Source: CAZISM01 sp964541895
GTDB taxonomy: Bacteria; Zhuqueibacterota; Zhuqueibacteria; Residuimicrobiales; Residuimicrobiaceae
Direction of reading: 5' to 3'
Length of the DNA: 64,000 nucleotides
Assembly: GCA_964541895.1 (NCBI GenBank)
Contig: CAZISM010000016.1
Span: forward strand, 1-64,000
Positions 14,743 to 23,459 of this stretch are shown piece by piece. The notes under the pieces are model-generated. The model saw only the letters and a program-made list of their open reading frames with translations, made no database searches and was not told the origin of the DNA. Position numbers and translations under genes: made by a program. The stretch's first letter is position 1. The number at the start of each line of letters is the position of its first letter.

Positions 14743-17243
14743 CTGGCCAAAATCATCGAGCGGACACTCCGCTCCCGGCCGTTATCCACCAGGTAGAAAT
14801 AAACGCCGCTGGCCGCCGCGTGTCCCTGCTCGTCACGGCCGTTCCAGGTCAGTTGATGCTCGCCGGCCGTCTGACTGCCGCTGAACAGCGTGCACACCAA
14901 CCGGCCTCTGATGTCCACGATCGTAACGCGCACAGCAGATGACGGTTCAGCGATGTGAAAGGTTATTAGGGTTTCAGCATTGAAAGGATTGGGATAATTC
15001 TGCAGCAGGGCAAATGTCTCCGGACGCGCGGTCTCCGGCTCCTGCTCCACCCCCACGGCTGTCTTTTTGGCGAATTGCAGATCGTCAATATAGATGGTGC
15101 CGCTGAGACTGGCGCCGGCTTTATAACTGAGCTGAATGCTGTCGAAACCCAGCGTCCCGTCCAGGGAGCCGTCGCCAAGCCAGGTGCCGGCGGGTTCAGA
15201 GGACATGTCCCATTGAATCCATTTCCAGCCCAGCCAATCGATGGTATACCAGGGACTGACTTCGTGGTTTGCCGCGGTATAGTTGGGAACGCGGTCGTCC
15301 AGGCAAAAACGAAACTGGGTGCCGCTGCCATCACCAAACACCAGCGCCTGCAACACGCTGGTTTTATCAAAGCGCACATTTTTCGGCGCACCGCTGTTCA
15401 GATACTCGCGAATCAGCCAGGTGGACGCCGCCGTATCCCAGCCATAATCCAGTCGCATGGATTTGCTGCTCTGGCTGTGCAGGTTGACATGTTCGCTGTC
15501 ATAACTGCGGGCGGTTTTTTCTGTGATGATGCCGCTGGTGCTGCCGCTTTGCTGCGGCTCAAGCCAATTTTCCAGGCCGGTTTCGAAACGATCGATGGGC
15601 AGCGGCTGCAGCACGGAGGTGCCGGTCCGGAAGGAAAATGTTTTTTGCGCGATCTCGGCGTTGCCCAGCAGATCTTTTAATCCTGCCTCCACCTGCACCT
15701 TGTAGGGCTGGTTTTGCGCCAGCGGCTGTGCGGGAAAAAAAGAGATGACGCTGCGTCCGCCGACGGTGTAGTGGCGAATCTGGCCGTTGATGCGCGTCAA
15801 ATCGCTGCTGCGAAACAGCTTGATCATATCCGCAGGAATGGAGGAGGGATCGGCCGGTTCATCGTAGATGAGATTGATGATCGGCTGCAGTTCAACATTG
15901 GTGGCGTTCGGCCGCGGCAGGGAGTTGCTTAATCGAGGCGGAAACAGGTCGGCCGGACCGGTTTTGAAGGCCAGCACAAAGGCATCGCCGGCCGTGCCGT
16001 CGCCATTGCCGTCCAGGTGATGACCATAGCGATCCACCGCATCGCCGGCAATGGTCAGAACATAGTTGCTTTCATACTGCAGCGTGTCGGGCTTGAAAAC
16101 CAACGCACGATTATTGTCGAACCAGGTAAAAGTGCCACGGCTCGCCGGTTCCAGTTTTAACGACTGTTCCACCGAAGCCGGATTGACCGGTCGGCTGAAC
16201 TGCAGCGTGATTCCATCCCAGGCCGGAAATTTATCCGATCCCTGACCAGGGCTGGAGGAAATTATGAACGGCGGTTTTTTCGATATCAGTTTGACATCCT
16301 GGAAAGTAAAAAAGGAATCGCGCATGGCGACGGCAAGAGTGTCGGCATAGTATCCCGGTGCGGCAACCGTCATCTGCAGCGATGGGGAGGCGAGATTCTC
16401 CAGATAGTAAAAACCGTTGCGCAACTGATTCGGATCAGAGCTGTATTTGTGGAACAGCGACGCATAGCTGTCCGTGGTGTAGGTTTTGCCGTCGACTGTA
16501 ATCGTCGCAGCGTTGATGAGTTCGCCATTTTCAAAATCGGCTACAAAACCGGTGAGGATGTTTACGGCCGGACGCGCCAGCTTGAAATGTTTCAGGATGG
16601 ACCAGTAAAACGTCCAGGCCTCCAGCCGCTTCCAGTCGGCGTTCATGTTGCGCTGATTCTGCAGCGGGCTGGTGTGAAAGCCGGCTTCGGAGAGTTCGGA
16701 CGCCATCGTTGATTCACGATTGACATGCAGGTAGGGGCCGCTGGAGGTGCAGCCATAAAACGAACAGTCACCATAAGAACCTCTGGTGGTCGTTCGCATG
16801 CCGCGTGTGAGCAGATCCACCATATAACTGGACATTTTTTTGCCGCCGTTAGGAACCTTTTCCGCTCCGGTGCGATACTGTCCCCATAACAACAGGGTGC
16901 TGTTGGCGGACGGCGAGCCCGCGTCACTGTGAATGGAGTGGTACCAGGCGGCGCCCAGGCTGTTGGCATAATCCGTACGCTGGCTCAGGCTGACCAGCTG
17001 TTGATCGTTGGTGCGCGTCAGATAGACGGTATCGATATCCGTCGTTTGCAGCAAATATTCTGCGAGCGCCTTGGCTACACGCAGGTTTTTCTCCGCTTCA
17101 GAATAGTTGTATATCCCCATATTTTCACTCTGGCTGTGACCAGGATCCAGAACAATGTTCCAGCCGGACAATCCGGTTACCTGGGCCAACAGGGCCTGAC
17201 CCGTAAGAAGCAGCATGGCCATGGTGCGCAAAAGATTTCTCAT
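14739..17243 (-). CDS. Exported N-acetylmuramoyl-L-alanine amidase with Ig-like and C-terminal sorting domains
   Basis: About 834 residues from the ATG at 17243, chosen because AGGAG lies about 10 nt upstream and a signal peptide (RNLLRTMAMLLLTGQALLAQ) follows directly. The first domain is an Amidase_3-type zinc amidase: VLDPGHSQSENMG carries the first zinc His, with SLSQRTDYAN and HSIHSDAG following. Next come Ig-like SbsA-type repeats (FIISSSPGQGSDKF and 'LSNSLPRPNATNV', each starting a bacterial Ig5-like unit) and a jelly-roll segment. The last 85 residues (NYPNPFNAETLITF to the C-terminus) are a FlgD-like/type IX-secretion-style sorting domain. It probably trims peptidoglycan or acts outside the cell. 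It is 16 bp downstream of the propeller gene, likely one operon. Confidence 0.85.
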   Translation of the reverse strand: MRNLLRTMAMLLLTGQALLAQVTGLSGWNIVLDPGHSQSENMGIYNYSEAEKNLRVAKALAEYLLQTTDIDTVYLTRTNDQQLVSLSQRTDYANSLGAAWYHSIHSDAGSPSANSTLLLWGQYRTGAEKVPNGGKKMSSYMVDLLTRGMRTTTRGSYGDCSFYGCTSSGPYLHVNRESTMASELSEAGFHTSPLQNQRNMNADWKRLEAWTFYWSILKHFKLARPAVNILTGFVADFENGELINAATITVDGKTYTTDSYASLFHKYSSDPNQLRNGFYYLENLASPSLQMTVAAPGYYADTLAVAMRDSFFTFQDVKLISKKPPFIISSSPGQGSDKFPAWDGITLQFSRPVNPASVEQSLKLEPASRGTFTWFDNNRALVFKPDTLQYESNYVLTIAGDAVDRYGHHLDGNGDGTAGDAFVLAFKTGPADLFPPRLSNSLPRPNATNVELQPIINLIYDEPADPSSIPADMIKLFRSSDLTRINGQIRHYTVGGRSVISFFPAQPLAQNQPYKVQVEAGLKDLLGNAEIAQKTFSFRTGTSVLQPLPIDRFETGLENWLEPQQSGSTSGIITEKTARSYDSEHVNLHSQSSKSMRLDYGWDTAASTWLIREYLNSGAPKNVRFDKTSVLQALVFGDGSGTQFRFCLDDRVPNYTAANHEVSPWYTIDWLGWKWIQWDMSSEPAGTWLGDGSLDGTLGFDSIQLSYKAGASLSGTIYIDDLQFAKKTAVGVEQEPETARPETFALLQNYPNPFNAETLITFHIAEPSSAVRVTIVDIRGRLVCTLFSGSQTAGEHQLTWNGRDEQGHAAASGVYFYLVDNGRERSVRSMILAR

Positions 17244-17259
17244 CACGTTCAGTCTCCTC

Positions 17260-18195
17260 TTATTCGGCGGCCAGGTTGACAATATAGACAGCCCCTTCAT
17301 TGAGCACATCATAGGCGATCTGCCGGCCGTCCGGCGACCAACAGGGATTCATTTCCAGTTTGTCCGTACTGGTGGTCAGCGCCAGCCGTTCGCTGCCGTC
17401 GATGGCCATGATATAAAGATCAGAGGCCAGATAATCATGGCCGTCATCACGGGTCACCATGAACACCAGGTGTTTGCCGTCGGGGGAGAAATGGGGACGA
17501 TAGCCTGTCCCCAGCTCGCGATAGCCGCTGCCGTCGCTCCGTATAACACAGAGGGGGCCTCCCATGATTTCAAAAGCAAGCCACTGGCCGTCACGGGATG
17601 AGGTGAGGTTCAATATACGCTGGTCTTTAAGCAAAGGGGTCGAAACGCCGGAGGCATTCATGATCATCAACCGATCGCTCAGCACATAGGCCAGCGGTCG
17701 CGGCGCTGTCTTATTCAACGTAGACACCGGCTTGCCGGTGGGATACGCCTGCAAAGCCTGGCGATTCACACTGTACAGACGACTGTCGTCGCTTGAAAAA
17801 ACAGGCAGGCTCAATGCCGCGGTCTGATAGGAACAGAGCAATTGCGCCTTTAATGTTTCCACATCAAAAAGCTTGAGGGCATTGTACCGGTGCATGCCTT
17901 CGTATTGCGCCACGCGACTGGCCAGAGATTTGCTGTCATTGGACCAGACCAGGCCGTATCCGGCTGCGGGTTCATCGGAAAGCTGGGACAGATGCCGATC
18001 CGACAGCCGCAGCACATAGACCCCCTGAAACTGATGGCCGCTGAACGCCAGATAGCGTCCGTCACCGGACCAGAGCGGTTTCTGATAGGGCTGCTGCTGA
18101 TCGCCGGCAAGGTACACCGGCTGCCCCTGCATTTTAAAGCCGGCCTGAGCCGCCGCGATGAATCCTAATATCAAATATATGATATTTTTGCACAT
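17260..18195 (-). CDS. Exported TolB-like beta-propeller protein (PD40/WD40-like repeats)
   Basis: This 311-residue protein has a signal peptide (MCKNIIYLILGFIAAAQAG) followed by repeated PD40 blades. The repeat 'W-S-x-D-G-x-x-x-A-F' is visible in PLWSGDGRYLAFSG, LVWSNDSKSLASR, PVFSSDDSRLYSV, PHFSPDGKHLVFM and PCWSPDGRQIAYD. Such propellers act as periplasmic binding or scaffolding units, as in TolB, and no enzyme motif is visible. GGAGATTCT precedes the ATG. It is the first gene of a probable two-gene unit with the amidase and is transcribed away from the superoxide reductase gene, with which it shares a 169-bp control region. Confidence 0.8.
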   Translation of the reverse strand: MCKNIIYLILGFIAAAQAGFKMQGQPVYLAGDQQQPYQKPLWSGDGRYLAFSGHQFQGVYVLRLSDRHLSQLSDEPAAGYGLVWSNDSKSLASRVAQYEGMHRYNALKLFDVETLKAQLLCSYQTAALSLPVFSSDDSRLYSVNRQALQAYPTGKPVSTLNKTAPRPLAYVLSDRLMIMNASGVSTPLLKDQRILNLTSSRDGQWLAFEIMGGPLCVIRSDGSGYRELGTGYRPHFSPDGKHLVFMVTRDDGHDYLASDLYIMAIDGSERLALTTSTDKLEMNPCWSPDGRQIAYDVLNEGAVYIVNLAAE

Positions 18196-18293
18196 AGAAT
18201 CTCCTTTTCAATTCTGATCGAAAAGTTTAGTTATAAACAATGTAAAATGCAACTAGAATTTGTCGTTTGCAGAGGTAATTCCAACATTGCTGC

Positions 18294-18322
18294 TTGACAA
18301 TGATGTTGTTTTTTTTTATCAT
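18294..18322 (+). promoter_or_regulatory. Strong sigma70-type promoter of the superoxide reductase gene
   Basis: TTGACA (18294-18299) and TATCAT (18317-18322) are separated by exactly 17 nt, a perfect -35 box and a 5/6 -10 box. The predicted start near 18329 leaves a leader of about 35 nt before the ATG at 18365. Confidence 0.75.
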
Positions 18323-18364
18323 ACTGTGAACATAACGTTAACTCGACATATCCAAGGAGAGATT

Positions 18365-18739
18365 ATGGAAAAGAGCCAAATCTATCGCTGTGGCGTTTGC
18401 GGTAACATGGTTGAAGTGGTCGCCGTCGGTGGCGGCACCCTGGTATGCTGTGGTCAAAAAATGAACCAGCAGGAAGAGAACACCACGGATGCAGCTGTGG
18501 AAAAACACGTACCGGTAGTGGAACAGAGCAACGGCCAGGTCAAAGTGACCATCGGCAGCGTTATCCACCCGATGCTGGACACTCATTTTATCCAGTTCAT
18601 CGATGTCGTCACCGCCACGCGCACGTTGCGCCAATATCTCAAACCCGGCGAGCAACCGGTTGCGATTTTTAATGTGGACGAACCGGTTCTGGCAGTCAGA
18701 GAATACTGCAACCTGCACGGATTGTGGGCCAAAAAATAG
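18365..18739 (+). CDS. dfx: Desulfoferrodoxin-type superoxide reductase (2Fe-SOR)
   Basis: A 124-residue protein that reduces superoxide to hydrogen peroxide in anaerobic or microaerophilic cells. The N-terminal desulforedoxin centre has Cys9, Cys12 (CGVC) and Cys28-Cys29 (LVCCG). The catalytic iron site has its ligands: EKHVP (His), IHPMLDTHF (two His) and EYCNLHG (Cys and His). Both iron sites are intact, so this is a full-length class. The ATG at 18365 is set by AAGGAGAGATT, and the open frame upstream of it overlaps the promoter and is not coding. It has its own strong promoter and a downstream terminator, consistent with a monocistronic stress gene. Cytochrome genes follow on the same strand. 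Confidence 0.95.
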   Translation: MEKSQIYRCGVCGNMVEVVAVGGGTLVCCGQKMNQQEENTTDAAVEKHVPVVEQSNGQVKVTIGSVIHPMLDTHFIQFIDVVTATRTLRQYLKPGEQPVAIFNVDEPVLAVREYCNLHGLWAKK

Positions 18740-18799
18740 CTGCTCCAGCATTGTGCCAGCTAGTGTGTTAGGAGTCATTTTTCGCGCTATATGGTAAAC

Positions 18800-18834
18800 A
18801 ATGCCGGACGCCTTTGCGGTGTCCGGCATTTGGT
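18800..18834 (+). terminator. Hairpin terminator after the superoxide reductase gene
   Basis: AATGCCGGACGCC (18800-18812) pairs with GGTGTCCGGCATT (18818-18830) around TTTGC, giving a 13-bp stem with one G-T pair. The tail TGGTTCC is poor in T, so read-through into the cytochrome gene is possible. Confidence 0.65.
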
Positions 18835-18882
18835 TCCGGTTTATCCGGATTAGGGGAATTCTAATCAACTGCCGGAGGTTCT

Positions 18883-20226
18883 ATGAAGCTAATTAAAACC
18901 ATGCTGCTGCTCCTTTTCTCAGCAACCCTGCTTTTCAGTCAAACCCTTCCTTCCGGAGATGCTCTCAAAGGCAGCAAAAAATACAGCCAGTTTGAAAAAC
19001 CGGAAGCGTGCAAAAGCTGCCACACCGACATCTATCAGCAATGGACGCAGGCGATGATGTCACAGTCCTACACCCATCACTGGGACGAGATCGAGTATTT
19101 TGATCTGGCCGTCGCCCACGCTGAAAAGGTGCCCAGCCTGAAAGGGCCGGTGGATGGCTGCAACGGATGTCACGCCCCGCTGGCGTTTATGGCCGGTGAT
19201 GTAACGCCGCCGCGGCCAGCCGCCAATTCCCGCGCCAACGAAGGCGTCAGTTGCGATGTGTGCCATACCATTAAAGGCATTGGCAGCGAACCGCCGTTCA
19301 ATTTCAGCTATCAATCCTCGCCGGGACGGATCAAGTATGGCGCCAAACCCGGGCTCAAATCGCCTCACCACGACACCGAAGCCCTTCCCATTTTCGAACA
19401 GACCGAATTGTGCGGCAACTGTCACAATGAAAAGAATCCGTTCGGCATTTGGGTAAAGTCCACGCAGCTGGAATGGAAAGAAGGCCCCTATGCCAAAGAG
19501 GGCGTACCCTGCATGCAATGCCATATGCCAAAGGCCTGGGGCAAGAACGCCACGATGGCCAAAGAGGACATGGTGGCCCAGCACCTCTTCCACGGCGCGC
19601 ACGACGCCGGCAAGGTCGCCAGCGCCGTTGAACTGCGCATGCATCCCGAAGAGCGCGAAGTCGCGTATGACGGAACCGTCGCACTCAAGGTGCAGCTGTT
19701 CAGCGCCAAACCGGGCCACAAGTTCCCCACCGGATCGGTGGAGGACCGCATTCTCTGGCTGCATGTCACGGCTACAGACAGCGAGGGCAAAACATACCAT
19801 CTGCCGGTGGACAAAAAAGGCTTTGCCGGTGAAGAGTATACCATCGCCGCCGATGCTCTCGCCTATCAGGATATGGGCGTGCCCAAAGGCATCGCCGATT
19901 TCAGCGGCGTACAGCGGGACGGCGTGCCGGTTGGCGACCGCATTTTCCGCATGGCCTATTTCGATCCGGAAGGCCGCATGACCATCATGCAATGGAACAC
20001 CAAATCGCTGGGCGTGGATTATCGTCTGGCGCCGCGGGAAACAAAAATTGAAACCTATACCTGGAAGCTGCCGGACGATATTCCGGCCGGCAAGGTTACG
20101 TTCAAGGCGGAGTTGAATTACCAAAAGCTGGTAAAACCGGTGGCTGATTTTCTCAACGTCCCGGCTGAAGAAAGCGAAATTGTCCCGGTGAATTCAGCCA
20201 GCACCTGGGTCGAAGTGATCGAATAG
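18883..20226 (+). CDS. Exported pentahaem cytochrome c (cytochrome c554/c552-like)
   Basis: A 447-residue exported protein with a signal peptide (LIKTMLLLLFSATLLFSQ) and five CXXCH haem-binding motifs: CKSCH, CNGCH, CDVCH, CGNCH and CMQCH, all in the first 220 residues. The layout EACKSCHTDIYQQWTQAMMSQS ... NEGVSCDVCHTIKG ... CGNCH ... GVPCMQCHMPK is typical of the cytochrome c554 family, which carries electrons in the periplasm or serves as a reductase subunit. The C-terminal half, without haem motifs, is a beta-rich domain (HKFPTGSVEDRILWLHV). GGAGG precedes the ATG. It lies 75 bp upstream of a cytochrome-barrel protein, so the two may pass electrons to or through the outer membrane (inference). 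Confidence 0.88.
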   Translation: MKLIKTMLLLLFSATLLFSQTLPSGDALKGSKKYSQFEKPEACKSCHTDIYQQWTQAMMSQSYTHHWDEIEYFDLAVAHAEKVPSLKGPVDGCNGCHAPLAFMAGDVTPPRPAANSRANEGVSCDVCHTIKGIGSEPPFNFSYQSSPGRIKYGAKPGLKSPHHDTEALPIFEQTELCGNCHNEKNPFGIWVKSTQLEWKEGPYAKEGVPCMQCHMPKAWGKNATMAKEDMVAQHLFHGAHDAGKVASAVELRMHPEEREVAYDGTVALKVQLFSAKPGHKFPTGSVEDRILWLHVTATDSEGKTYHLPVDKKGFAGEEYTIAADALAYQDMGVPKGIADFSGVQRDGVPVGDRIFRMAYFDPEGRMTIMQWNTKSLGVDYRLAPRETKIETYTWKLPDDIPAGKVTFKAELNYQKLVKPVADFLNVPAEESEIVPVNSASTWVEVIE

Positions 20227-20301
20227 ATCCGTCACCGGACTGCCCCTTAAAAAGCATGTTACGATGCCTTATTGGTATTATCCGATCGGTATGGAGGTCT
20301 T

Positions 20302-21462
20302 ATGCGTAAGCATGGTTGGTTTATCATTGTTGTCTTTACCCTGCTGTTCACGACAGAGAGCTGGTCCATTCCGGCCTTTGCCCGTCGATATAATATATCC
20401 TGCAGCACCTGTCATGCGCCGTTTCCGAAATTAAAACCATATGGCGCCGATTTCGCCGGTGACGGTTTTATCATGAAAGAGAACGAAAAAGCGCGTGATT
20501 ACGTGTCAGCGGGCGACGATGAGCTCTGGCTCAACAAATCTTTCCCCCTGGCAGTTCGGTTCGACGCCTATGCGTTGAAAGACGACGGCGAACCCAATAC
20601 CGATCTGCAATCGCCCTGGGGCCTGAAATTGCTCTCCGGCGGTACGGTGTATAAAAAGATCGGCTACTATTTCTATTTTTTCATGAGCGAACGCGGCGAA
20701 GTAGCCGGCATTGAAGATGCGTACATTCATTTCGACAACGTTTTTGACACGCCGCTCGACATCATGGTGGGCCAGTTCCAGACCAGTGATCCGCTCATGA
20801 AGCGGGAGTTGCGGCTGACCTTTGAAGATTACATGCCGTACAAATACAAGCCCGGCCTGTCCGGCACCGACCTCACCTATGATCGCGGCGTCATGCTGGT
20901 CTATGGTATTGAGCAAACCGGGACAGACCTGATCGCCTCCCTGACCAACGGCAATGGCAAGGGCCAAGCCGATGAAGAGACCAAAAAATTCGATGATAAT
21001 AACGCGAAAAATATCGGTCTGCGTTTGCTGCAGGGGATTGGTGAGCACGTCAGCATCGGCGGCTATTATTACTCCGGCAAAGAGACCCTGGCCGGGAGCC
21101 GCATAGAAAACAAGGTTACCTACATGGGCCCGGATCTCAATATCACACTCGGCCCGCTGGAGGTTACAGCCGAGTACCTTCTGCGGACCGACGATAATCC
21201 CTGGTTTCTGCGCAACGGTGCCGAGAAACTGGATACCAAAGCGACTATTCTGGAAGCGGTGTTAGCGCCGCAACGGGATCGCTCCAAAGTCTATTACACA
21301 GCCCTGTACAATAACATAAAAAGCGAAGAGACGGTCTACCAGACCTTTACGCTCGCCGGCACCTACCTGCTGGCGCGCAACCTGCGCACCTCCCTGGAAT
21401 ATACCAGGGATCTGCTCCACGACCAGAATCGGCTGGTGCTGGGACTGGTCACAGGTTTTTAG
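20302..21462 (+). CDS. Outer-membrane beta-barrel protein with an N-terminal haem c motif
   Basis: 386 residues from the ATG at 20302, chosen because GGAGGT precedes it and a signal peptide follows (WFIIVVFTLLFTTESWS). Directly after the signal is one CXXCH motif (CSTCH, residues 34-38) in the context NISCSTCHAPFPKLKPYGADF. The rest is a run of amphipathic strands ending in a long terminal strand (HDQNRLVLGLVTGF), with aromatic girdles (YYFYFFM), as in porins. This combination, a haem plug on a barrel, is seen in multihaem-associated outer-membrane proteins. With the pentahaem cytochrome upstream it could form an electron conduit; nitrate/sulfur-related periplasmic respiration is an alternative. 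Confidence 0.78.
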   Translation: MRKHGWFIIVVFTLLFTTESWSIPAFARRYNISCSTCHAPFPKLKPYGADFAGDGFIMKENEKARDYVSAGDDELWLNKSFPLAVRFDAYALKDDGEPNTDLQSPWGLKLLSGGTVYKKIGYYFYFFMSERGEVAGIEDAYIHFDNVFDTPLDIMVGQFQTSDPLMKRELRLTFEDYMPYKYKPGLSGTDLTYDRGVMLVYGIEQTGTDLIASLTNGNGKGQADEETKKFDDNNAKNIGLRLLQGIGEHVSIGGYYYSGKETLAGSRIENKVTYMGPDLNITLGPLEVTAEYLLRTDDNPWFLRNGAEKLDTKATILEAVLAPQRDRSKVYYTALYNNIKSEETVYQTFTLAGTYLLARNLRTSLEYTRDLLHDQNRLVLGLVTGF

Positions 21463-21496
21463 CCGGCAGCCAAAGCGCAGAGTGACTGTGAGTGCA

Positions 21497-21550
21497 GGGC
21501 CGGGATGGCATGCCAATCCCGGCCCCGCACTTGGTTCAGTGCGTGCGGGG
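21497..21550 (+). terminator. Tandem G/C-rich hairpins after the cytochrome-barrel gene
   Basis: GGGCCGGGAT at 21497-21506 pairs with ATCCCGGCCC at 21516-21525. A second stem, CCCCGCAC (21523-21530) with GTGCGGGG (21543-21550), overlaps it, so the two are mutually exclusive folds. A T-run appears only at 21614-21620, after a C9 stretch, so the end point of transcription is uncertain. Confidence 0.5.
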
Positions 21551-21623
21551 CGATCGCTTCCACACAAAAATCCGCTGCTGATCACCCGCCCCCCCCCGCG
21601 GTAACCCCGCCTGTTTTTTTCTA

Positions 21624-21652
21624 TTGACTATTTCCTCCAAATCCATTATTAT
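21624..21652 (+). promoter_or_regulatory. Sigma70-type promoter of the M49 peptidase gene
   Basis: TTGACT (21624-21629) and TATTAT (21647-21652) are 17 nt apart, each 5/6 to consensus. The predicted start near 21659 gives a leader of about 44 nt to the ATG at 21703. Confidence 0.65.
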
Positions 21653-21702
21653 CAATATATATTTTGGGGTATTCCTGCCGGTAACAAACGCGTGAGGCCA
21701 AG

Positions 21703-23343
21703 ATGTCAAACGGAACATGCATCATCCTGGGGATGGCTGTCATCATCATGATCGTCGGTTGTCAATCTGTGAAAATATCCGACAAAGCGCCTGTAGAGTA
21801 TGTGCAAAAAGAGCTGGCCAAATTTGCACCCGTTGAATTGAAAGCGGACGTGACCTCCCTATCAGAAAACGATAAAAAATGTCTGCACAAGCTGATTGAG
21901 GCCGCGGGGCTCATCGACCAGCTTTTTTTATTGCAGGTGGATCCCGATAATCCACGCTTGTTAAGCGCGCTGGAAAAGTCCGGCGATCAGCCCCATCTCG
22001 ATCTTTTTAAGGTGATGTTCGGCCCGTGGAACCGGCTCGATCACGATAAACCTTTTATCAACGCCCGGCCCAAGCCGGCCGGCGCCGGATTCTATCCGCC
22101 GGATATCACCAGGGAAGAGATAGACGACATCATCAAAAAAGATCCGGATGCCAAAAAGGATCTGGAAAACAACTTTACGGTCCTCCGCCGCGTCAAGGGC
22201 AGGCTGGTGGATGTGCCGTACCATTTGGCGTATCAACCGTTGACCAAACAAATCAGCGACCTGCTCGAAGAAGCGGCGGAATTGACCGACGATGCTACCC
22301 TTGAAAAATTTCTTCATCTTCGCGCCGACGCGTTTTTAACCGATGATTATTATGAATCCGACATGGCGTGGATGGATCTGAACGGCGATCTGGAGATCGT
22401 CATCGGCCCATATGAGGTCTATGAAGACAACCTGTTTAATTACAAAGCCTCGTACGAAGCCTTTCTCTGCATCGTCGATCGCGCCGAGAGTGAAAAACTG
22501 GCCACAGTGGCCAAATATCTGCGCGAAATGGAGGCCCATCTGCCGATTCCGGATCAATATAAATCCAGTCGTGGACTGGCCTCGCCCATCAAGGTGGTGC
22601 AGGAGATCATGTCCGCCGGCGATACCAAAGCCGGTGTGCAGACCACGGCTTTTAACCTGCCCAACGATGAGCGCGTGCGCGAAGCCAAGGGGTCCAAAAA
22701 AGTAATGTTAAAGAACGTAGCCCAGGCCAAATACGAGAAATGCTGGATACCGATCGCCAACACCATCCTCGCCGCCAAACCGCTGCAGCACGTCAGCTTT
22801 GACATGTACTTTAACGACGTGCTCATGCACGAAATGAGCCACGGCCTCGGGCCGGGATTGGTCACCATGGCCGGCGGGGAGCGCGTCGACGTCGCCAAAT
22901 TGCTGAAAGAGTATTACTCGGTCATCGAAGAGTGCAAAGCCGATGTCCTCGGCGTGCTGAATCTGAAATTCCTCATGGACAAGGGCGTGTTTCCGCAGAA
23001 CGAATACGGCTTGTACGCCACCTACCTCGGCGGCATGTTCCGCTCCATCCGCTTTGGCATCAACGAAGCCCATGGCGGCGGCGTAGCCATTCAATTCAAC
23101 TATCTGATGGACCAGGGCGCCTTTTTTGCAGATTCGCAGGGCAAACTGGATCTGGACGAGAAAAAGATGTTACCGGCCCTGACCGAGCTGGCGCAGACCC
23201 TGTTGCTGTTGCAGGCGCGCGGTGACTATGAGGGGACGCAGTCGTTCGTCAACCGTTATCGCGTCCTGTCGCCGGTCATGAAATCGTGTGTGGAGCAGTT
23301 GCGGGAGGTGCCGGTGGATATCAGGCCGATCTTTAGCCTCTAG
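21703..23343 (+). CDS. Dipeptidyl peptidase III-like zinc peptidase (M49), lipoprotein
   Basis: A 546-residue M49-family metallopeptidase expected to release dipeptides from peptide N-termini. The zinc site is LMHEMSHGLG (His near residue 376) with the third ligand in EECKADVLG (Glu near 409), the typical M49 'EEC(R/K)A' motif. Most M49 enzymes have a six-residue HEXXGH motif; this one has the five-residue HEXXH form described for Caldithrix abyssi DPP III. The N-terminus is a lipoprotein signal (IIMIVGCQS), so it is probably membrane-anchored and works on peptides outside the cytoplasm. GAGG lies 6 nt before the ATG, and the gene has its own promoter. Confidence 0.88.
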   Translation: MSNGTCIILGMAVIIMIVGCQSVKISDKAPVEYVQKELAKFAPVELKADVTSLSENDKKCLHKLIEAAGLIDQLFLLQVDPDNPRLLSALEKSGDQPHLDLFKVMFGPWNRLDHDKPFINARPKPAGAGFYPPDITREEIDDIIKKDPDAKKDLENNFTVLRRVKGRLVDVPYHLAYQPLTKQISDLLEEAAELTDDATLEKFLHLRADAFLTDDYYESDMAWMDLNGDLEIVIGPYEVYEDNLFNYKASYEAFLCIVDRAESEKLATVAKYLREMEAHLPIPDQYKSSRGLASPIKVVQEIMSAGDTKAGVQTTAFNLPNDERVREAKGSKKVMLKNVAQAKYEKCWIPIANTILAAKPLQHVSFDMYFNDVLMHEMSHGLGPGLVTMAGGERVDVAKLLKEYYSVIEECKADVLGVLNLKFLMDKGVFPQNEYGLYATYLGGMFRSIRFGINEAHGGGVAIQFNYLMDQGAFFADSQGKLDLDEKKMLPALTELAQTLLLLQARGDYEGTQSFVNRYRVLSPVMKSCVEQLREVPVDIRPIFSL

Positions 23344-23459
23344 CCGTCAGGGATTAAACCGATTTCCCTTTTGCACACATGTATTACCGTGCTGGTATAT
23401 CCTGACACGGCGCGTTAGTACCTCAAGCACGTTGGATCATAACACTATTCAGGTTCGCC

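Noticed and set aside
18260..18364. N-terminal extension of the superoxide reductase frame
   Set aside because: It covers the strong promoter, and the ATG at 18365 has a clear AAGGAG site and matches the family start.
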